A stretch of 64,000 nucleotides of DNA from Candidatus Accumulibacter appositus (GTDB lineage: Bacteria; Pseudomonadota; Gammaproteobacteria; Burkholderiales; Rhodocyclaceae). The translations under genes and the position numbers were made by a program. Positions 27,374 to 35,889 of this stretch are shown in pieces. The notes beneath the pieces were generated by a model that did not search any database, was not told the DNA's origin, and saw nothing but the letters and a program-made list of their open reading frames with translations. The stretch spans positions 7,718 to 71,717 of the forward strand of contig JEMX01000007.1 of NCBI GenBank assembly GCA_000585055.1. The letters run 5' to 3'. Positions within the stretch are counted from its first letter, which is position 1, and every line of letters starts with the position of its first letter.

Positions 27374-29206
27374 TTGACGACCACCAACACGGCGGCCAAA
27401 CCAGTCACTTCGTCGCTACGAATCTATTTCCGGCTGCTTGGCTATCTGCGGCCGTTTCTCGGCATGTTCGCGATCAGCCTGCTGGGCTACATGATCTTCG
27501 CCTCATCGCAACCGATGATGGCCGGCATTCTGAAGTTCTTCGTCGACGAACTGAGCGAGACCAGCAGCGCCACGCGGCAGACGCATGCGCTGACCGGTGA
27601 TCTCGACCTGATCTACGGCGTACCGCTGCTGCTGGTGATCGTCATCACCTGGCAGGGAATCGGCTCCTTCCTCGGGAACTACTACCTGGCGAGGGTTTCG
27701 CTGGGCCTGATCCACGACCTCAGGCGCGCCCTTTTCGACAGCCTGCTACGCCTGCCGAACGGCTACTTCGACCAGCAGAATACCGGCCATCTGATCTCGC
27801 GAATCACCTACGACGTGACCATGGTCACCGGTGCCGCGACCGACGCCATCAAGGTCGTCATTCGTGAGGGGCTGACGGTCTTCTTCCTGTTCGGCTACCT
27901 GCTGTGGATGAACTGGCGATTGACCTTGGTCATGGTCGCCATTCTGCCGATCATCGGTGTCATGGTTACCCGTGCCAGCCGGAAATTTCGCCGGCAGAGC
28001 CTCAAGATTCAGGCGACCATGGGCGACCTGACACACGTCGCCTCGGAAACCATTCAGGGCTACCGCGTGGTGCGCAGTTTCGGCGGCGAGAATTACGAGT
28101 CGACGCGCTTCAGGGCAGCAAGCGAGGACAACAGGGCCAAACAGCTGCGCATGGTTCGAACCACCGCGACCTACACCCCGGCGCTGCAGTTCGTCACCTT
28201 TTCCGCCATGGCGGTGCTGCTGGCTCTGGTCCTGGCGCTGCGCGGCGACGCCTCGGCAGGCGACCTGGTTGCCTATATCACCGCCGCCGGAATGCTGCCG
28301 AAACCGATTCGCCAGCTGTCCGAAGTCAGCTCGACGATTCAGAAGGGGCTGGCAGGTGCCGAAAGCATTTTTTCCCAGATCGACGAAGAGCCGGAGCCCG
28401 ATCAGGGACGCATCGAAAAAGAGAGAGTCAGCGGGCGACTGGAGGTGAAAGACCTGTCCTTCGCCTATCCAGGCAGCAGCACGCGCGTTCTCGATCAGAT
28501 CAGCTTCTCGGTTGAACCGGGACAGATGATCGCACTCGTCGGACGCTCCGGTAGCGGCAAGTCAACGTTGGCCAACCTCATCCCCCGCTTCTACCAGCAC
28601 GACACGGGCCAGATTCTTATCGACGGGATTGACGTCGAGGACTTCACCCTGCGCAACTTGCGCCAGCATCTCGCCCTGGTCACCCAACAGGTCGTGCTGT
28701 TCAACGACACTATCGCCAGCAACATCGCCTACGGCGACCTTTCCGACGCCCCACGCGCGGCCATCGAACAAGCCGCCGAAGCGGCCTTTGCACGCGAGTT
28801 CATCGACCGCCTGCCGGACGGCTTCGAGACCATGGTCGGCGAAAACGGGGTCATGCTTTCGGGCGGCCAGCGGCAGCGACTGGCGATTGCTCGGGCGCTG
28901 CTCAAGGATGCGCCGATCCTGATTCTCGACGAGGCGACCTCGGCACTCGACAGCGAGTCCGAACGCCATATCCAGAGCGCGCTCGATCAGGCGACGGCCG
29001 GCCGGACGACGCTGGTCATCGCGCACCGCCTGTCGACGATCGAAAAAGCCGACCTGATTCTGGTCATGGACCAGGGACGCATCGTCGAACGTGGCAGCCA
29101 CGCCGAGTTGCTGGCCAACGACGACGGCCCCTATGCACGCCTGCACGCGATGCAGTTCAGTGAGCCGGCGGACAGCACGAGCACGAGCACGCCCAGCGCC
29201 GGCTGA
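27374..29206 (+). CDS. msbA: lipid A export ABC transporter/permease, MsbA type
   Basis: Half-transporter that flips lipid A-core across the inner membrane. The product is 610 residues. An N-terminal six-helix domain (about 20-330) is fused to an ABC ATPase with Walker A GRSGSGKST, signature LSGGQRQR and Walker B ILILDEATSALD. It begins at TTG 27374, 6 nt after the mrcA stop, with only a weak GAG upstream; no earlier ATG is in frame. The convergent LPS-core genes next to it support lipid A-core as the substrate. The C-terminal tail is Ser/Thr-rich. Confidence 0.93.
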   Translation: MTTTNTAAKPVTSSLRIYFRLLGYLRPFLGMFAISLLGYMIFASSQPMMAGILKFFVDELSETSSATRQTHALTGDLDLIYGVPLLLVIVITWQGIGSFLGNYYLARVSLGLIHDLRRALFDSLLRLPNGYFDQQNTGHLISRITYDVTMVTGAATDAIKVVIREGLTVFFLFGYLLWMNWRLTLVMVAILPIIGVMVTRASRKFRRQSLKIQATMGDLTHVASETIQGYRVVRSFGGENYESTRFRAASEDNRAKQLRMVRTTATYTPALQFVTFSAMAVLLALVLALRGDASAGDLVAYITAAGMLPKPIRQLSEVSSTIQKGLAGAESIFSQIDEEPEPDQGRIEKERVSGRLEVKDLSFAYPGSSTRVLDQISFSVEPGQMIALVGRSGSGKSTLANLIPRFYQHDTGQILIDGIDVEDFTLRNLRQHLALVTQQVVLFNDTIASNIAYGDLSDAPRAAIEQAAEAAFAREFIDRLPDGFETMVGENGVMLSGGQRQRLAIARALLKDAPILILDEATSALDSESERHIQSALDQATAGRTTLVIAHRLSTIEKADLILVMDQGRIVERGSHAELLANDDGPYARLHAMQFSEPADSTSTSTPSAG

Positions 29207-29269
29207 TCGGCCACCGCGAGCGACCGTCGGTGCGCAGGAGAAGGAGTTCGCGAGACGCAGGCGCGACTT

Positions 29270-30703
29270 TCACGCCGGGGGCAGTTGTTCATCGAGCCAG
29301 CCGCGCAACACGCAGCCTGCCGGCCAGTTGCGCAACAGCCGCGCGCGGTCGCGCCGCCAGGCGCGCGCGTGCGCGGACGCCGAGCGATGCTGCACGACAC
29401 CGTCGAGATCTATGAGCTGAACGAGCTCCCCGTCCCAAAGCAGATTGGTGGCCTTGAGATCGCCATGACTGATCTGATGTCGGCACAAGGCTCCGAACAG
29501 CTCGCGCATGGCCTTCGCCTCCTTCGCCGGGGGTATGCAGTCAGCTGACAGATGACTCAGCAGATTCGGCCCAGGACAGTACTCGCTGATCAGCCAGGCG
29601 CGCCGACGCAGCGGTCCGCAGCGTTCCTCAATCAGCGCCAACGGCCTTGGCGTCGGGATGCCGAAGAACAGCAGCCGGTGCGCCTCGCGCCACGAATGCC
29701 AGGCGCGGCTCGGACGCCACAGACGACCGAGGGCGTGCCGCAGGCTCTTGAGGTTGTAGCGTTTGATCAGCAGTGTCCGCCCCGTCGCCGCGAGGCGGGC
29801 CACCGTCGTCGTGCCGCCGTCCTTGAAAACCTGGCCGCGGCCGATGGCGCTGTCTGGCGCCGCCAGCAAAGACGCCAGCACTGCCGCCTCGTCACGACGC
29901 ACGGCGCTGAAGCGGGTAGCCGTCTGCTCGACTGCGAACAACGTGCACTCACGCACCGTCTTGGCCAGAAAGTCGCCCAGGCGCCAAGCTCTGACACGCT
30001 CGATATTGCGTTGCATGACCGCCCGCTCAGGCAAGAACGCCTGCTCGGCGGTATAGGCCGGCAGCAAGGCGGGCAGCTGCCCATCCCAGGCCGGCGGCAA
30101 CTGCGCCAGCAGCACCGCCAGGTTGGCGCCAGCGTCGGCCGGCGACAAAGGCTGTCCACGGCTGATCACGCGAACCGCATCGCCATCGACGACTAGCAGT
30201 CTGCCGTCATGACGCAGGAAATTGCCGAGATGCAGGTCGTCCTGCACCAGACCGGCGGCGTGCAGCCGTCCAAGCATGGCCAGCGCCGGCGCCAGGACAG
30301 CCAACGCTTCGCCATCTCCGACGGCTCGCCCGGAAAGCCGTGCCCAGGCTTGGCCAAGGCTCTCGGCAGCTTCGAGAAAAACGGTCAGCAAGGCGTAGCC
30401 GCCACCGGCCATGGCCATCGCGACGAGCAGTTCGGGCGTCGGTACGCCCGCCTCACGAAGCGCCTCCAGCCCCCCGCGCTCGTGCCGCCAGTGCTTTTCG
30501 CAACGCCGCCCGACGAAGAGCTTGGCGAGTACCCGCCGGCCGTCGAGTTCTGCCTCGCCGACCAGCCGCTTGCCCGGCAGGACGCGCAATAGCCTGCGCA
30601 TGCTCAGCTGGCGACCATCGGCCAGGGCAACGCAAAAGGGCAGTGACGGCTGCCGACCGGCGGCGCGCAGCGTCCTTGCGTCGCTCAGTGCGGGCGCGCT
30701 CAT
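29270..30703 (-). CDS. tandem-domain lipopolysaccharide kinase-like protein
   Basis: A 477-residue protein carrying two LPS-kinase-like (InaA/WaaP-type) domains in one chain. Domain 1 (about 40-215) has Lys61, the catalytic loop QDDLHLGNF (Asp156) and VVDGD (Asp173, Asp175). Domain 2 (about 290-470) has Lys314, SHGDLKATNLL (Asp415) and LIDLDGV (Asp432, Asp434). Both sets look intact. The position at the end of lpxL-waaG-waaP-kinase suggests that it phosphorylates core heptoses or a related sugar. The order waaG, waaP, one-domain kinase, about-480-residue kinase recalls the Pseudomonas core locus, from memory. ATG 30703 is used; a GTG two codons earlier is also possible. Confidence 0.82.
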   Translation of the reverse strand: MSAPALSDARTLRAAGRQPSLPFCVALADGRQLSMRRLLRVLPGKRLVGEAELDGRRVLAKLFVGRRCEKHWRHERGGLEALREAGVPTPELLVAMAMAGGGYALLTVFLEAAESLGQAWARLSGRAVGDGEALAVLAPALAMLGRLHAAGLVQDDLHLGNFLRHDGRLLVVDGDAVRVISRGQPLSPADAGANLAVLLAQLPPAWDGQLPALLPAYTAEQAFLPERAVMQRNIERVRAWRLGDFLAKTVRECTLFAVEQTATRFSAVRRDEAAVLASLLAAPDSAIGRGQVFKDGGTTTVARLAATGRTLLIKRYNLKSLRHALGRLWRPSRAWHSWREAHRLLFFGIPTPRPLALIEERCGPLRRRAWLISEYCPGPNLLSHLSADCIPPAKEAKAMRELFGALCRHQISHGDLKATNLLWDGELVQLIDLDGVVQHRSASAHARAWRRDRARLLRNWPAGCVLRGWLDEQLPPA

Positions 30704-30757
30704 GACCACCCCAATCGCCCGTGGTAACTGCGGTAGCGCCCGTCGCGCTCGTCGCGG

Positions 30758-31525
30758 CTACTCTCGGCCATCGAAAAAATGGACGATCTTGGCGATGCGC
30801 TGGCGATCGCCATCACCGAGGCGGGTCTGGCGTGCGTAATCAAGGTAGAAACGCAAACGCTGACTCCGGGACAGCTTCTTGCTGGCCACTTTGTCGAGAC
30901 AGGCAAGGTCTTTGACAATCCGATACTCGAGAAGCGCGCCACGATAGGTATTGCCAGTCGGACAATCGATCAGATAGACGGTCGGCGACGGACCGCCATC
31001 GACCAGGAGGTTGCGCCACTTCAAATCATTGTGCGCGAACCGCGCGTCGTGCAGGGTCCGGGTGAGGCTGGCGACCTGCTGCGACACCTGCGTCAGCCAA
31101 ACATGATCGCCGAGTCGCGGATCGTCGCTGTGCGCGAGGTAGGCGAGGTCCGTCGTATCCGGAATCTCCTCGGTGACCAGCGCACCGCGAACGAAGCCGC
31201 CAAAGCGCCGCTCCAGGCCATAGGCGACCAGCGTTGCGGTCGGAATACCCCAGGCTCGAAAGGCGAGCAGGTTGCGCCATTCGGCACGCACCCGCGGTAG
31301 GCCGAACCAGCGCCGCAAGCCGAACCAGCGGCGGCGCATGGTCTTGCCATTGCCACTGTAGCGCTTGACGTAGTAGCGCTTGCCGCCGACACCGACGCGC
31401 AACACGCGACTCAGCTGATCGTTGGCTATCCGCTCACCGGTCAGTGAAAACACGCGGTCGAGACTGCCAAACACCGTGCCCGCTTCGCTTGCTGCGTACT
31501 GTGGATTCACCCACCACTTGCTCAT
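30758..31525 (-). CDS. lipopolysaccharide kinase family protein
   Basis: A 255-residue single-domain kinase of the Kdo/WaaP (InaA) group. Lys54 lies in RYYVKRY, Glu120 is in VTEEI, and the catalytic loop is HNDLKWRNLLV with Asp167. The metal-binding position reads LIDCPTG (Asp187) in place of the usual DxD. A basic patch (about 61-82) with many Arg and Trp residues may touch lipid A-core or the membrane. It overlaps waaP by 4 nt (ATGA). The exact sugar acceptor is not determinable; a heptose of the inner core is likely from the context. Confidence 0.85.
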   Translation of the reverse strand: MSKWWVNPQYAASEAGTVFGSLDRVFSLTGERIANDQLSRVLRVGVGGKRYYVKRYSGNGKTMRRRWFGLRRWFGLPRVRAEWRNLLAFRAWGIPTATLVAYGLERRFGGFVRGALVTEEIPDTTDLAYLAHSDDPRLGDHVWLTQVSQQVASLTRTLHDARFAHNDLKWRNLLVDGGPSPTVYLIDCPTGNTYRGALLEYRIVKDLACLDKVASKKLSRSQRLRFYLDYARQTRLGDGDRQRIAKIVHFFDGRE

Positions 31526-32346
31526 GTCATCTCCCCGGCTGCCACCTTGCGTTCGAAACGCGCCTGCAAGCGACGCGTTTCACTCGCCAGATGCGAAAGC
31601 AGCGGCGCTTCATCGCGCAGAATCTGCCGCAAGGGGCAGGAAAAATAGGCTGCCAGAAAGCGCAGCAGGTCGCGCCTGCTCAGGCCAATGTCAAGTGCCG
31701 AGAAATAGAGCGCCGCCAGATCCTTGTCGCGCCAGCGTCGCGGCAGTTGCGCTCTGAGCTGCGCACGGTGCAGGTCGATCAGGGACAGTCGGAACCGGTC
31801 GGCGGTCGGCGCCGGGTCGAGGTGCAGAAGGAAATGGCAGAGATAGAAATCGCGATGGTTGATACCCGCCAGATGCATTCGTCTCGCCATCTGGGCGACG
31901 CGGTCGATCAGCGCGCGCTTCAAGCGTACGCCGGGAGGGAGCTTTTTCCAGTCCAGACAAAAGTCCTCGAGACTGAGGGTCGGGCTCAGCTCCTCGGTGA
32001 TGATGAAGGAGTGCTGCCGCCCGGGATTGCGACCACGCAGCCCAAAAGCGACCGCGTGCATGCTGTCCACGCCGAGTTCGCTTAGGCGCTGGATGGCCCG
32101 CCACTCGTTTGCTGCCCCGAGGACCGGCAGGCGCAGCGAAAGAAGATTCTTGACGATTTCCGCCCAGCCGACGCCGCGATGGATCTTGACGAAGTAGCCA
32201 CGCCCGGCGACTTCGCTGCGCAAGGTGCGGCGCCCTTCGAGTTCGCGAAAGACCTCGCCGGCGAGGGCCTCGACGGCGACGAAGGGATCCTGCCCGGCCC
32301 ACAGCGAACGAAACGGCTCCTCCAGGAACAGCCGCTCGCGGCTCAT
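31522..32346 (-). CDS. waaP: lipopolysaccharide core heptose(I) kinase
   Basis: WaaP adds phosphate to heptose I of the LPS inner core at the cytoplasmic face of the inner membrane, which stabilises the outer membrane. The protein is 274 residues (E. coli 265). Lys54 in GYFVKIHRG, Glu118 in IITEEL and the catalytic loop INHRDFYLCHFLL with Asp166 match the family closely. The segment KNLLSLRLPVLGAANEWRAI is also typical. It overlaps waaG and the next kinase by 4 nt each. Confidence 0.93.
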   Translation of the reverse strand: MSRERLFLEEPFRSLWAGQDPFVAVEALAGEVFRELEGRRTLRSEVAGRGYFVKIHRGVGWAEIVKNLLSLRLPVLGAANEWRAIQRLSELGVDSMHAVAFGLRGRNPGRQHSFIITEELSPTLSLEDFCLDWKKLPPGVRLKRALIDRVAQMARRMHLAGINHRDFYLCHFLLHLDPAPTADRFRLSLIDLHRAQLRAQLPRRWRDKDLAALYFSALDIGLSRRDLLRFLAAYFSCPLRQILRDEAPLLSHLASETRRLQARFERKVAAGEMT

Positions 32347-33464
32347 GGCTGCTCCTTCAGGATCAGGTCGGCGGCGCGTTCCGCGTTGCTGTAGATGTCG
32401 GCGTGCTCGGCGAACTCCAGGGCACGCGCCTGCCAGTGCCGACGTGCCGGCGCGTCGCTCAACATCTGCGCCAGCAGGCGGTCGAGGCAGGCCTGTTCAA
32501 AAGGCTCGGCAACGACCCGACCAGCATCGGCATCGCTGACGAAATGGGCGTAGCCACAAACGGCGGTGGTCAGCACCGGCAGGCCGGCGACTATCGCCTC
32601 GAGCAGCACCGTGCCGGTGTTCTCGTTGTACGCTGGATGGATCAACAGGTCGGCGCCGAGCAGGAAGCGCGGGATGTCGCTGCGTCCGCGCAGGATGCGA
32701 ACCCGATCAGCGACGCCGAGCGCTCGCGCCTGCGCATGAAAAAGTTTCGCCTCATCGTCGCCGATGGCAAACAGCCGACAACGACCGGCGAGCGTTGCCG
32801 GCAGCGCCGCCAGCGCCTTCAGGCTGCGGTCCAGGCCCTTGGTCTTGAAGCCCGAACCCAGCTGCAGCAGGAGCAGCTCATCTGCGGCCAGCGCGAACTC
32901 GTGCCGGAAGGCGGCGCGAATCTCGGGCGCATTCTCCGGCGCGCGGCGGTCGAGCGCGATTCCCGGCGGCAGCAGATGAAAGCGCTCGTCGGCAGTGGCG
33001 TAGTACTTCTGGAACAGCGGCTTTTGCAGCGGCGAAATCAGCAGGATCTCGGTATCCGCCTCGGGCCCGAAAACGGCGCGCTCGTAGGCCGAGAAATGGC
33101 GGTAGCGACCCGACATCCGATACAGCGCACTACGCAAGGTGCGCGCCTTGTCCTCGAAGCAGGGGTCGGCAGCAAAATAGACGTCGAGTCCCGGCATCTT
33201 GTTAAATCCGACCACCCGGTTGGCCGGTCGCGCCGCCAGATCCTCGCCAACCCAGCGGCTGAATTTCGCGTAGCGGCGCGGATTGCTTAGCGCGCGGACC
33301 GGCACCAGGACCACTTCGAAGCCCGCCGGAACATCGCCGCGCCATTCCAGGGTGTAAACCCTGATGCTGTGGCCGCGGGCCTGGCAGGCCAGGGCAATAC
33401 GCAGAAAATCGCGCTGCAGACCGCCAAAAGGAAAATATTTGTAGAAGCAGAAGGCAATCCGCAT
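32343..33464 (-). CDS. waaG: lipopolysaccharide core glucosyltransferase I
   Basis: WaaG transfers the first glucose of the outer core to heptose II. It is a GT-B fold, GT4-family enzyme of 373 residues (E. coli 374). The start at 33464 gives MRIAFCFYKYFPFGGLQRDF, nearly the same as E. coli WaaG; reading from 33503 would add 13 unrelated residues. GSGFKTKGLDR (donor phosphate site) and the E-x7-E motif NENTGTVLLEAI are present. The usual companions waaC and waaF are not in this window. It lies 48 nt after the LpxL-like gene. Confidence 0.93.
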   Translation of the reverse strand: MRIAFCFYKYFPFGGLQRDFLRIALACQARGHSIRVYTLEWRGDVPAGFEVVLVPVRALSNPRRYAKFSRWVGEDLAARPANRVVGFNKMPGLDVYFAADPCFEDKARTLRSALYRMSGRYRHFSAYERAVFGPEADTEILLISPLQKPLFQKYYATADERFHLLPPGIALDRRAPENAPEIRAAFRHEFALAADELLLLQLGSGFKTKGLDRSLKALAALPATLAGRCRLFAIGDDEAKLFHAQARALGVADRVRILRGRSDIPRFLLGADLLIHPAYNENTGTVLLEAIVAGLPVLTTAVCGYAHFVSDADAGRVVAEPFEQACLDRLLAQMLSDAPARRHWQARALEFAEHADIYSNAERAADLILKEQP

Positions 33465-33512
33465 CAAGGGATTTCCGCGCCGGCGGCAAGCGTGCAGCGG
33501 CAATGTGCAGAG

Positions 33513-34409
33513 TCAATCACCGCTCAGCCCCTGCGCGGCCCGCCGAACGCCTTTCTCATCCTGCGGCACTGCTTCAGCACTGCTTCGCCGCCGCTTGTAG
33601 CGATTGTAGCCCCACAGATACTGCTGCGGGCACTGGCGGACCAGCGCTTCAATCTGCTGATTGATCTGTAGCGCCCGCTCTTCGAGGCTGCCACTGATCG
33701 GCGCGCTTGGCGCCTGCAGGTGAAAATGGTAGCCGACCCCGGCGGGCAGCCGTTCAGCCCAGACCATGATCACGCTGGCCCCGGTCTCGACCAGTCGCGC
33801 AGCGAGGGTCATGGTGTACGCGGGTCTGCCGAAGTAGTCCAACCAGCGCCCTTCGCCAGCCCGCGGCGCCTGGTCCGGCAGCATGCCGACCGCTTCACCA
33901 CGTTTCAGTGCCTTGAGCAAACCGCGCACCCCTGACAGATCAGCCGCCGCCAGGTGCAACTGCGCGCGCGCGCGCCCGGCTTCGATCATCGTCTGCAGCC
34001 AGGCCTGCTTGGGCGGCCGATAGAGGACCGTGATCGGGGCATGCGTGGACAGGTACTGCGCGGTGACCTCGAAACATCCCAGATGCGGGGTCAGGTAGAG
34101 GATTCCCCGACCCCGCCGCGAAGCCGCTTCGACCAACTCCCAGCCCGACACTTCGACGACGCGACTGGCGGTTTCGGCCAGCGGCCTTAGCCAGACCTTG
34201 GGCAGTTCCAGCATCCCCTTGCCGGCTTCGGCGATGGCCGCCGAACGGACACGTCCGGCTTCGGCTGGTCCAAGTGCGAGCAGCATGTTCTCGCGCATGT
34301 GCTGGCGGTAGGTCGGCGACAGCAGCCAGGTCAGCCAGCCGAGGATGGCACCCAGAACATGCAGCCAGGCGAGCGGCAGGCGGCTGAGGAGACGAAAAAG
34401 TGTAATCAC
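33513..34409 (-). CDS. LpxL-family lipid A acyltransferase
   Basis: Transfers a secondary acyl chain to Kdo-lipid A (or its precursor) at the inner membrane. The product is 298 residues. An N-terminal membrane anchor (about 8-32) is followed by the HX4E catalytic motif in TPHLGCFE, then LYRPPK, MLPDQAP and the substrate-binding YF-RPAYT segment. Start is GTG at 34409. The family holds LpxL, LpxM and LpxP and they cannot be told apart by eye. It is the first gene of the LPS-core operon and is divergent from metK. Confidence 0.9.
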   Translation of the reverse strand: MITLFRLLSRLPLAWLHVLGAILGWLTWLLSPTYRQHMRENMLLALGPAEAGRVRSAAIAEAGKGMLELPKVWLRPLAETASRVVEVSGWELVEAASRRGRGILYLTPHLGCFEVTAQYLSTHAPITVLYRPPKQAWLQTMIEAGRARAQLHLAAADLSGVRGLLKALKRGEAVGMLPDQAPRAGEGRWLDYFGRPAYTMTLAARLVETGASVIMVWAERLPAGVGYHFHLQAPSAPISGSLEERALQINQQIEALVRQCPQQYLWGYNRYKRRRSSAEAVPQDEKGVRRAAQGLSGD

Positions 34410-34490
34410 GGTGCGATCCGGTAGCTGCGACGTTTGACCCGCCGCCGAGAGAAAAATTATAATTATCCCTCCGCCGAGTTAATCAGGACA

Positions 34491-34605
34491 ACTTGCAGGG
34501 CGGGGAAGCCGTAAGCACGGCCAAAAAATACTGCTAAAGCGTCGTCTGCTCAAACCCCGGAGCCGGCAACGACGCCGTTTCGGGGTTTTTCAATTTGGAG
34601 CAGAC
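34491..34605 (+). promoter_or_regulatory. structured 5' leader of metK, candidate cis-regulatory RNA
   Basis: Three nested signals precede metK. First, GCCGT/ACGGC (34508-34512 with 34517-34521, loop AAGC) lies inside GCAG/CTGC (34495-34498 with 34531-34534). Second, GTCTGCTC at 34544-34551 is an exact 8-nt complement of GAGCAGAC at 34598-34605, which contains most of the GGAG ribosome binding site (34597-34600). Third, an intrinsic-terminator-like hairpin lies between these arms. The layout resembles a riboswitch-controlled leader. It matches none of the SAM or SAH riboswitch consensus sequences that I can recall. Confidence 0.55.
34552..34590 (+). terminator. terminator-like hairpin in the metK leader
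   Basis: AAACCCCG (34552-34559) pairs exactly with CGGGGTTT (34581-34588), with an inner CGGC/GCCG stem (34564-34567 with 34574-34577), and the transcript continues in T to 34590. It ends only 21 nt before the metK ATG, so if used it would act as an attenuator of metK and not as the end of an upstream gene, which is divergent. Confidence 0.55.
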
Positions 34606-34611
34606 CACAGC

Positions 34612-35778
34612 ATGAGCACAGAGCACCTCTTTACTTCGGAATCGGTTTCCGAGGGCCATCCCGACAAGGTCGCCGACCAGATTTCCGACGCCATCCTCGA
34701 CGCCATTCTCGCCGACGACCCCCCCGCTCGGGTCGCCTGTGAAACCCTGGTGTCGACCGGACTGGTCGTCATCTCGGGCGAGATCACCACCAAGGCACAC
34801 ATCAACTATCGCGAAATCGCGCAGGAGACCGTTCGTCGCATCGGCTACGACAACTCCGACATCGGCTTCGACTACAAGAGCTGCGCCATTCTAACGGCCA
34901 TCAACCGCCAGTCACCGGACATCGCCCAGGGCGTCGACGAGGGCCAGGGTATCGACCTCGACCAGGGAGCCGGCGACCAGGGACTGATGTTCGGTTACGC
35001 CTGCAACGAGACGCCGTCGCTGATGCCACTGCCTATCCATTACGCACACCGCCTCATGCAACGCCAGGGTGAAGTTCGCCACGACGGCCGCCTGCCGTGG
35101 CTGCGCCCGGATGCCAAGAGCCAGCTCACCGTCCGCTATGTGCACGGCAAGCCGGTCGCCATCGACACCATCGTCGTGTCGACGCAGCACGACCCGGACG
35201 TCTCGCACGCGCAGATTTCGGAAGCCGTAATCGAGGAAATCATCAAGCCGGTCCTGCCGCCGGAACTGCTCACCAGCGCAACCCGCTATCTGGTCAACCC
35301 GACCGGCCGCTTCGTCGTTGGCGGCCCGCACGGCGATTGCGGCCTGACCGGCCGCAAGATCATCGTCGACACCTACGGTGGCGCGGCCAGGCATGGCGGC
35401 GGCGCCTTCTCGGGCAAGGACCCGTCGAAAGTCGATCGCTCAGCCGCCTACGCCGCGCGCCACGTCGCCAAAAACGTCGTCGCCGCAGGCCTCGCCGACC
35501 GTTGCGAAGTCCAGGTGGCGTACGCCATCGGCGTGGCGCGCCCGGTATCCCTAATGGTCAATACCTTCGGCACCGGCAAGATCAGCGACGAAGCGATTGT
35601 CGCGCTGATCGGCAAGCACTTCGACCTGCGACCGAAAGGCATCATCCAGGCGCTCGATCTGTTGCGGCCGATCTACCGCGGAACGGCAGCCTACGGCCAC
35701 TTTGGCCGCGACGAACCGGAGTTCACCTGGGAAGCCACCAACAAGGCAGCGACGCTGCGCGCCGAGGCGGGTCTCTAG
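34612..35778 (+). CDS. metK: S-adenosylmethionine synthase
   Basis: MetK makes SAM from methionine and ATP. The protein is 388 residues (E. coli 384). It opens [29 protein letters not shown], containing the metal and ATP contacts. [12 protein letters not shown] (hexapeptide family signature) and [22 protein letters not shown] (P-loop-like signature) follow. GGAG lies 11 nt before the ATG. It stands alone behind a structured leader; the methyl-cycle partner ahcY is not next to it. Confidence 0.97.
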   Translation: MSTEHLFTSESVSEGHPDKVADQISDAILDAILADDPPARVACETLVSTGLVVISGEITTKAHINYREIAQETVRRIGYDNSDIGFDYKSCAILTAINRQSPDIAQGVDEGQGIDLDQGAGDQGLMFGYACNETPSLMPLPIHYAHRLMQRQGEVRHDGRLPWLRPDAKSQLTVRYVHGKPVAIDTIVVSTQHDPDVSHAQISEAVIEEIIKPVLPPELLTSATRYLVNPTGRFVVGGPHGDCGLTGRKIIVDTYGGAARHGGGAFSGKDPSKVDRSAAYAARHVAKNVVAAGLADRCEVQVAYAIGVARPVSLMVNTFGTGKISDEAIVALIGKHFDLRPKGIIQALDLLRPIYRGTAAYGHFGRDEPEFTWEATNKAATLRAEAGL

Positions 35779-35889
35779 AAACCCGCACCAGCAAGCAGTG
35801 AGGAGGGCCGCGAGGCTCCTTTCCTATACGGACAGAGCGTGTAAACTGATGGCGGCTCCAGCGTGGAGCTGCCCCTCCGAGACCCCGCA

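Noticed and set aside
34470..34611. Known SAM-II or SAM/SAH riboswitch before metK
   Set aside because: GCTAAAG and TTGGAGCA fragments are superficially similar, but the diagnostic conserved stretches of those classes are missing.
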